Shown piece by piece: positions 55,900 to 64,000 of a stretch of 64,000 nucleotides of DNA. The notes below the pieces were generated by a model that saw nothing but the letters and a program-made list of their open reading frames with translations, did not search any database and was not told where the DNA came from. The position numbers were made by a program, and so were the translations under genes. The first letter of the stretch is position 1. Each line of letters opens with the position of its first letter. The DNA comes from Antennarius striatus (Eukaryota; Chordata; Actinopteri; Lophiiformes; Antennariidae). The DNA is taken from contig NC_090796.1 of assembly GCF_040054535.1 (NCBI RefSeq), positions 4,482,501 through 4,546,500 of the forward strand, read 5' to 3'.

Positions 55900-56215
55900 A
55901 TCCATCCATTTTCAATCACCGCTGTCGCGGCTCACGGGGAGCTGGAGCCTATCCCAGCTGGCTTAGGGCGTGAGGTGGGGGAAAATCTGGGCACGACGCC
56001 AGTGTGCCACTAAGCCACACGGAGACAGATAGCTCACACTCACACACTACGGGCAATTTGGAACAGCCAATTAACCTGAAGCGCATGTTTTTGGAGGTAG
56101 GACGAAGCCGGAGAACCCGGAGAGAACCCACACAGACACGGCGAGAACACGGGGAGGACATGCAAACTCCGCAGAGTCTAACCCTAACCCCTAACCCTGA
56201 CCGCCTTGCTGTGCA
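55900..56215 (-). mobile_element. tRNA-derived SINE, minus orientation, with telomere-like insert
   Basis: Reverse copy of the GGCGGCACGGTGG family (tail CATCCATTTTC, GGCTCACGGGGAGCTGGAGCC, GGAGAACCCGGAGAGAACCC). Where the tRNA head should follow it contains TAACCCTAACCCCTAACCC (56181-56199), which resembles vertebrate telomere repeats. Confidence 0.75.
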
Positions 56216-56624
56216 GCTACAGTGCAACATTTTTCAACGAATGTTCTCAGGAACAGGGAGGAGATGTTGGACAACCCTCTGCTGCTAAAGGAGAACATCT
56301 GCTTGTAGAACAGACTGTCCGATCTGGACCACCACAAAAGGAGGCTGCAGGCTTGCCTCCAGCATGTTCAGGAGGAAAGCAGATGCAGGGTCCAATGCAT
56401 TCAGTCTCTTCATTGTCTGCTGCCTGAACTCCGCCAAGGGACTCTCCTGCCCACAGGAGAGTACATCTCACCTGACATCAGCTCACAGCTGCGGTTTGAA
56501 GTGGAAGGCTGGAGTTTAAAAAAAAAATCAGGATTTTAAGAGAATTCGGCTGAAACGAACAACTGTCTGTGTTCATCACACATTTAGCATTAGCATCTGG
56601 TGCAAGAATGTTCTAAATGTTCTT

Positions 56625-57005
56625 GGGGCGGCAGTGGCTCAGTGGTAAAGCGGGCGGTAGAGTGGGTCGTCCTATGATTTAAGATCGGCGGTTCGATTCC
56701 CGCTCCCACCCCCCCAAAAATACCCGGAGGTGAGCTGACAGTGGGAGGTGTCAGCTCATCTCCGGAGCACTGCTGAGGCACCCTTGAGCAAGGTGCCGTC
56801 CCCTTTACAAATTGCTCATTTGAGGCGCACCAAGAAGGAGCTGCCTGCCACTCTACCTCCCCTGCATGCCTACAGGCCCCTTTGTGTATGTGTGTGATAC
56901 AGGGGCCTGTACTCACAAATATATATGTATGCATGCGTTTGTAATCAGTAGCTAGAGTGTGTGTTCTTAATTTCCCTTCGGGGATCAAACCAGTATATTA
57001 AATTA
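56625..57005 (+). mobile_element. Second tRNA-derived SINE family, plus copy
   Basis: Head GGGGCGGCAGTGGCTCAGTG with B box GGTTCGATTCCCG, body with GGAGGTGAGCTGACAGTGGG and tail TTAATTTCCCTTCGGGGATC. Full-length match to the reversed copy at 19065-19432. Confidence 0.85.
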
Positions 57006-57009
57006 AAAT

Positions 57010-59600
57010 TTTAAAAAAGCATAGAAATGTGTACAGACACATGTTTTGTTGTACTCTGTGTGGGTGGCCTTGACTTTATTAGGGCCAGCAGGACTGCAGT
57101 CTGATAGTGTACTGTTTATGAGTAGAGCATGAGGACACATTCATGCGGATTTCTGCCCCACGAGTAACCTTAGATAACCACAGAATCAGTCAAGAGTGAA
57201 GCAACGTCAGAATCTTCTGACAGTTAAGAAAAGCAGGAGGCATAGTTATTTTTATGAAGCTGCTCACAATGAAATAATTAACTATCTCAGTAGTGAATAA
57301 AGGAGCAGACAGCCACATGCCCAAGATACAAACCAATTCACACAGGGAAGATGAGGAAAACAGGAGGGAGAAGGGAGAGGGAAACTGCCCATCCTGACAT
57401 GGAGCTCATTTAGTGTAGACTAAACTCACAAATATTAGGTGCTGGGAAACAGTTAGTGAATGTCTATATTTTTACTGACATTTGGGACCATTTATATGGT
57501 ATGAATTATGCATAAATTTAAGAAAATTTAGAAGGATTTGCTCTCTTTCTCTTTGCATTGTAAATGTGGAGAACATAATAACATGACTCCCTAGATATAC
57601 ATAAGTTGTGTTCCTACTCAGTTTTATTGGCATTACAGTGAGCAGAGGAGACCCCAATGAATATTTCTGTGTTCACATTAGCAAAAGGTGTTCACAGTAG
57701 CGAAAGGTGTAAAGCAGAGTAGAGATTTGGGAGCTGAGGAGGGAGACAGCACCAAGGGGCTACTGAGGCTGGTATCTCCAAACAATGAGCCAGTGGTCAC
57801 TGGGAGACAGACTTCAAACTTCTGCATCAACTGCTAGTCTGGAAAAATACCATTTAAATTTCAACACCAACCTCTAATATTGATAAAATACAGTACATTC
57901 CCTCACTAATGTGTTAACAAGTTGTAAAGGAGCTTTCACGCAATTTACAGATAAAAGGTTGTTTAAAATGTAAGTACTCTACATAAAACATGGTAAAACG
58001 TGACTAGAAAGATGATATAGAGTAAATATACTGTAGAAGTAAAATAAGTACAAACCTGATTCATTTGTATTCTTCCTTGCACAAGATGTTCATCCTTACC
58101 ACCAGATGTCACTCTGGTCTTATGGCGGTGTCTGAGGGAACTGAGGCTCACTGAAAACCTGTAGAACTGAATACAGTACATAGAAAGGGACTGCTTGAGG
58201 CACAACACACACGGTCTGCAAGTTCTATGTTCCTTGAGTGCAACCTCAGACAATTCAAGAGACGGAAGAAATTAAATAGTTTTTAGGATATTTGTTGAGG
58301 AAATTGCCGTAACATTTCTCTAAATGCCTATTTGATACAGGTGTGAACGCAGAATCAAAATTGGTGGTTTAAATGATGTCGATATTTAAACACTTCAGCA
58401 CATCAGTTTACAGTTTGGAGCAGAAATTAGATCAACTGCTCAGCATTTTGTCATAATAAATAGATAACTGAAGTTATTCTCATTTTCAGCCATGGCTTTT
58501 AAACCAACTCTTCCTATCCTTACTGTCATGTTTCATGTTTTCTAGGAACTGATTCCAATATACGGATACAGAGCTGTAAAACAGTCTTTTCTTTCTCTTA
58601 GTCACTGCAAATTCAGTAAACACAGGTTCTCTTGAGAGTTGTGGTGCACTGTTCCTGAAAAAAGACCTTATTGAAGGTGGAATTTAACGCTGTTTGTGGT
58701 CATTCGCCCAGTCAGCCTTATTCTGCACTGTTTTGCCAGCTGACAGGCCCAAGATGACTCTGTCCTAGCAGGGCTGCAGGAGGGCTTGGACACAACTTGA
58801 CCCATAATCAGATATTCATTTTACTCTGAATGTTTTTTGAAACATGCCTCTGTCAAACATTTTTTTTCGGTGCTTGTCTCCGTGCAGAAAAACCTCTACA
58901 TTTAAAATTTACATCAAATCTGTCAAATACACTCCAAATGATATAATTCTAATTAGCATTATAATTCATTGCTGCAACACCAACTGCCATGGTGAAACTG
59001 ATTGTTACCCATAACTTGTGAGGTCTATCACTTGATTTGTCTTTATTTGCAAGTTTTTGATTGTGGTGTAAATTCCAGATTTAATTTAATTGTGCTGAAT
59101 GATGATGAAAAAGTAAAAAGAAAGCTGAGGCAACTGCTTGGTGGGACAGAAGTCTCTAAAGGACAGCAGTCAACAGTTAAGAAGAAAATGTTCTGATAAA
59201 TCTGTTGTCATTTATCCATCGGTGCTCTTAATGGATCAGTGTCCTCCTGATATCCCTGTTGATGTGCGTAGCAGACTGTGATGGTTATTTACAGGATCTG
59301 GAGGTCATTCATGAGTCATCAAAATGTTTTTGAGACTAGCGTGTGCTCTCTGTCAGATAGATGCAGGAGATTGTTATGCAGACTTCTGTCCAGAATAACA
59401 CAGGACTGACAAAATTAGACAAGGACGTAAAATCCTCTAATTAAAAGGATGGGGGACTAAGCCACTTACCTAACGCTTAAACTAATGCTATGTGAGTCAT
59501 TTAATACCTTTTACTGTAAACTACAACTGTGAACCTAATCACCCGATGGCCTGACACACAACGTCACAAGCCAGTGGTAAGAGGAAGCAGGTTTACAGGG
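57010..59600. other. Intergenic DNA, no gene recognised
   Basis: No coding exon with recognisable domains or paired splice sites on either strand. Short open frames (for example 57963-58253 minus, 59002-59196 plus) have no family resemblance. Confidence 0.45.
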
Positions 59601-59605
59601 CTTAG

Positions 59606-59717
<112 letters not shown>

Positions 59718-60722
59718 GAGAGGATGTTTCACACTTTCAGTGATGTGGGGTTAACATGACCCAACATATTATCATTTTGTGGATGTTAAAAAGTATGTAT
59801 AAAACAATAATGTGTGATACTTTTCCTGTAGTATTTCAAATAAATAAGTAATACATAAATATCTATACATTTTTGAAATAGCTATAATGTGTATTTTTAT
59901 GCCAACTAATTTTCAGTGGTATGACTTAATTTGCCTTGTGTACTAAACTATTTGGTAACTAAAACTATTGTGCTAGTTTAATGTGGGCATGACTGATGGA
60001 GGAGTTTGATTTTAGAGTAAAGCATAAAGGAGGTATTACTGAAATGATAATCACATTGGACCTGTTCTTGATTTAAATGCTGTTTATTAAACATAGATGT
60101 GCAGATGTCAGGAAAATTACATTATATTCAACCAAAAATAGCAGCAAATCTGAAAATACTCAATACCACACAAAGTTGGATGAGTTGATCCTAAAATTAA
60201 TTTCAGAATTTAGAATGTGGAACCTGTGTTATGGTTTGTGTAATGAGAAAGGAATTGACACATGCTTTCCTCAGATCCTATCAATAATGCTAGATAATCA
60301 CAATGAAAGAAACCCAAATTCATCATCCTAACATGTTACTCAGTCTTCTGTCATTTTGCTCACTTCATAACATATTACAACATGTAGCTTTTATTGCAAC
60401 ACAAACTGTAAACATGCTAAGTAATGCAGACCCATTAGCACAATAATATATAAAAAAAACAAAACAGTATTACATCCAGTTTTCCCATGAATAAGAAGCG
60501 CCACATAAACAACAGTGTGACTAACATTAGCAAAGGATTAGCTAATGCTGCTAGCCCAGCTAATTCATTTATTAACAGCACATACTGCATTAAAATGTCT
60601 CTGGATATTTTAACACATTCATTCAACAAAGTCGTAAGGATAAACTCTCATACTGACAGATTCACAACTGAAAAATGGAATGTTGGAGTAAAGCTGTACA
60701 TACACACATCTTTACTCGTTTC

Positions 60723-60773
60723 TGATCCCTCCTTTCTGTGTCAGACTTTATATTACACAGAAAGGAGGGATCA
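60723..60773. repeat. Perfect inverted repeat, 19-bp arms, 13-nt loop
   Basis: Arms 60723-60741 and 60755-60773 are exact reverse complements around an AT-rich loop. No transposon features were recognised nearby. Confidence 0.93.
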
Positions 60774-61599
60774 GGTCACTGATCACTGGACATGATGCAA
60801 CAGGTGTTTCCTGCCTCTGCTGGAGATCCAGGGTCATTGCAGCTACTCTCTAAAACAACAGGAATCAGGATACACAAAACCTGTTTTTCTCAACTGCTGT
60901 AACTTATAATAAATCTTTACATTAAACTATCACATAATATGAAGCTGCACATGAGAGGAAATGTTTATTAGCATGGAACCAGACACACAATTACCTGAGC
61001 TGTGTGTCCAGGATCAACACACTGACCAGACAGCCTCTTTATCTGCCTGAGCCAAGACACCAGCTCCATGTCTGAGACTTGCATTGGACACTAACCCCTT
61101 GCTAAGCTGGCCAAGTGTGCCACATGCAGGTGAAACTGCTTAAATCCTTGACAGCCAATGGGACCATTCCCTCATCCCCAATCCCTTCCTCACAGCCAAT
61201 CAGGAAGCAACACTCTAATCAGCAGACTGTCTCGGGGCTTTAACTGTACCAGACTGCAGTTTAGGGGAAATCTCCTGATTTCTACAGGGTATTAAATGCT
61301 GATATGAGCTTTACCAGATTTTCCCACAGCAGGAGGTATAAAGTGAGGGAGTAGTTGCAGGGAGGTCAGACAAATGTTGCTCTGACTGGAAAAGTGTAGT
61401 TTGGCTGTTAAACAGAAATGCTTTTCTCCAAAACTTTCTCATAAAAGAATAAGTAAATGCCATCTTTCTTTTCACTTCGTCTTTGTCATAATGTTACTGT
61501 CATTGTGTAGCTCGACAGGATCCTGATACATTAAAAATAATGTCCTCTGGAGAGTTTTGTAAACATTCTGTTTTACTTTTGTGATAAAATCATTGACAT

Positions 61600-61600
<1 letters not shown>

Positions 61601-61657
<57 letters not shown>

Positions 61658-61860
61658 TAATCAATCAATCAATCAAGTTTTATTTATATAGTGCTTAATC
61701 GTGGCAACAGACATTTCAAAGCACTTTAACAGACACAACTGAACCCTCCAGAGCAAGCATAAGCGACTGGCTGGGAAAAAAACTCCCTCGTTGAGGAAGA
61801 AACTCTGGGCAGGACCCAGACTCTTTTGGGTGGCCATCCGCTTTGACCGGTTGGGTGGAA
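61601..61860 (+). repeat. (CAAT)n array plus conserved fish interspersed repeat
   Basis: A CAAT tetranucleotide array (61601-61676, one AATT interruption) leads into TTTTATTTATATAGTGCTTAA, CATTTCAAAGCACTTTA and AAACTCTGGGCAGGACCCAGACTC. These are short blocks of a very common teleost dispersed repeat, and the array is its simple-repeat end. Confidence 0.7.
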
Positions 61861-61869
61861 AAGAAATAA

Positions 61870-64000
61870 AAGGAAAATAAGGGCAGGGTAAGACAAAGAG
61901 AGATAGAGAGAGAGTGGCAATGATTATGGTTGTTTTCTACTTAACATAAATCAGAAAAGGGTCTGCTAAAGTTTTGATGGAAACACACAAACAGACTCAC
62001 CAACACTCTCAGCATAATAACTGCTGGCCTACATAATTCACCATCCAAACCGCATGACATGGTAGGATAGTGGAAAAATTGTCATTTATGCCACTAGATG
62101 TAGTCCTATCAAATTGCACAGCTGTATATTTTTGTTCTGTGGTTGGTGATGGCATCTACACTGCTGAGGAAAAAGCCATGCTCATGAAGTTTGATTCAAA
62201 TTGTGTTTCTAAGTAATTCAATGTGATAGTTTGGGGTTTTTTTTTTGAAAGTTGTTTTATTTTTTATTTTATTGTCTTGGGACTGAGGATTTGGGTCACT
62301 TCAACTTGTAACTGACTTGCCTGAAATGTGATAATATGCTAAAATTGTGTGTTTGACCATTTTAAAAAAAAGTTTGTATGTTGTTTTTTTTTTTTAATTC
62401 TCAACCTACATCTTTTTCATATATTTTCTAGCAGGATACAGACAAATCAAAGTAATGTTCAGGTTTAGGGGCACAGCTGAGCACCATTATACATGGTAGT
62501 ACAGTATGTATAAAGGTTACTGCTAGTGACTAGATAGCTTAACCAGGCGGGAACCATCAAGCCTTTCCATGAGACCCCAAAGTGATGACTCGACTCCAAG
62601 AAGTCACTGTTTCTGTCCAAGAACTTGAGACATATCACACCTACACTTGATATAAATTCTGTCAGTGTTTTAGACCAAATTTTATTTGGAAATTGCGTTA
62701 CTTAAACCTAGAATGAACTCTATCTAGATTCCATCTCTCCTCTTATGATGACAGCCCCATAAAAAATGGCATAATGAAACAAGCTGAAAATCATTTGGTT
62801 CCATAAACCTTGTGTCAGCAGCACCTAAATACATTTCTTCTCTGCTATGCAAGAGTTGAGTGCCACCAAAATACAGCTGTTTAAACATTGCTGAAACAAT
62901 CAAATGAACTCTAGACTGTTCAGTGCTGGATCATTGCAGTTAAATGCAAGATAAAAATTTCACAACACTCAATTTTCTTCCATTTAGTTTCAATGTGAGA
63001 TAAATATGTATGATGAAGGGTTTACTAGGTCTACAAAATACCTCAAACATTTGGGAAAGACAGTTCGCATATGGACATGTTTGTGAGATGAGTATCAACT
63101 AAGTGAAGCACATTCTGCAGACTGTGGGTGTCCTCATGTTGCTCATCATGTAAAATTGAGACCTGTATCCGGTTACCTCACTGCCCCTCTCTCTGGTAAT
63201 GTCTTCAGTGTCTGCCTACAAATCCCTTTATAGCACCTGAATACTGAACACTTGAAAATTCTGTGATGTTGGATGAGAATCTAGATCTGCCTCCACTTTA
63301 ATTTGACGACTGTGCTATAAATCTTGTAGATTTTTGACCAAAACATTATGTGACTGCCTGGCTTTGTTGAAAGTCTGACCACATTAAAATAAGAACGTTT
63401 AACACAGATCAAACAGATTTGAAATACATTTAGCGGTGAAACAATATTAGCATAACATTAACAATTTGGTTAAGTCCATTCCAATCATTTCCATACAGGC
63501 CCCTAATTATGATGATTATTGCACATTAGTAGGTCTCATGTACCATATGTAAAACCTGTGAGGAACATTTTTACATGAGATATTGTACAGACTATGATCA
63601 AACCTTCGCAGAGACTGAAACACACTCATAAAACATCTTAACTCAACACTGGGACAACATTTTTCTTGGTTGAAATGCATTCAGCTTTATCTCAATAGCT
63701 GTGTTGCTTCTAAAATCCCTTTTTAATTCAATCTTCATCCCACTTCACTCTTCTCTCTCCCGATCCGTGTGAACTCGCTCCATATATGTTTTCATACGTG
63801 TGTAGGAGTCTCCTACAAGACTCCTACACTGTTCTTTCTGCTTCCTGGTCAGGGGGGAGGCACAGTAATAAAAGTTTTAAAAGTACAATAATGCTCGATT
63901 GAGGCAACATGACAGATAGTGCAAGAGCAGTTCTTCAAATAATTGTCCTGGTGATACGTGGATGTCAGAGGTTTTGACATGAGGGACATTATTGAAGGAA
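61870..64000. other. Intergenic DNA, no gene recognised
   Basis: AT-rich, without a supported coding exon. Contains a perfect 12-bp-arm inverted repeat at 63800-63829 (GTGTAGGAGTCT, 6-nt loop). Confidence 0.45.

Overview
The window looks like a piece of a teleost fish chromosome. Its coding genes are split by GT-AG introns, and it is full of fish-type repeats: RTE-clade LINEs including Rex3 with a GATG tail, L2/CR1-like LINEs, a Tc1 fragment, two tRNA-derived SINE families, an endogenous retrovirus, and long GT/CA, GA, GATA and CAAT microsatellites. No bacterial-type genes, rRNA, tRNA genes or CRISPR arrays were seen.

Layout, left to right. (1) 1-4.3 kb: wfikkn2 on the minus strand, two coding exons, complete (579 aa). 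(2) 4.3-14.8 kb: intergenic DNA with a Tc1 transposase remnant, a 205-bp GA tract, a decayed CR1/L2-like LINE, RTE fragments and SINE copies. (3) 14.8-23.6 kb: an alpha-tubulin gene on the minus strand (exons 2-4; the exon carrying only the start codon is not placed). Its last intron is filled with nested transposons: an L2-like LINE hosting a solo LTR and a SINE, plus a Rex3 copy. (4) 24-27.3 kb: a nearly full-length but broken RTE LINE with a GATA array inside its ORF. (5) 28.3-30.4 kb: copies of an unclassified repeat family, followed by an intact intronless dynlt1-like retrogene at 30.57-30.90 kb. (6) 32.7-38.8 kb: a nested stack in which an endogenous retrovirus sits in a Rex3 copy and is itself split in the integrase region by another solo LTR. 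(7) 40.5-54.8 kb: chadl (plus strand, 10 coding exons, 772 aa) and l3mbtl2 (minus strand, 16 coding exons, 821 aa) facing each other tail to tail, the same arrangement as human CHADL/L3MBTL2. (8) 54.9-64 kb: the l3mbtl2 promoter, SINE copies, microsatellites and hairpin-forming inverted repeats, with no gene recognised.

The genes do not form a functional unit. WFIKKN2 is a secreted antagonist of myostatin-type ligands, CHADL a secreted leucine-rich matrix protein, L3MBTL2 a chromatin reader of PRC1.6, alpha-tubulin a cytoskeletal subunit and DYNLT1 a dynein light chain.

Most notable points: the l3mbtl2 model begins with a complete THAP zinc-finger exon that splices in frame to the FCS finger and four MBT repeats, whereas human L3MBTL2 has no THAP domain. 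The alpha-tubulin has Asn in place of the acetylated Lys40. The dynlt1-like retrogene is intact. There are many perfect, short-loop inverted repeats, and one of them can be traced to a local inverted copy by comparing two LTRs of the same family.
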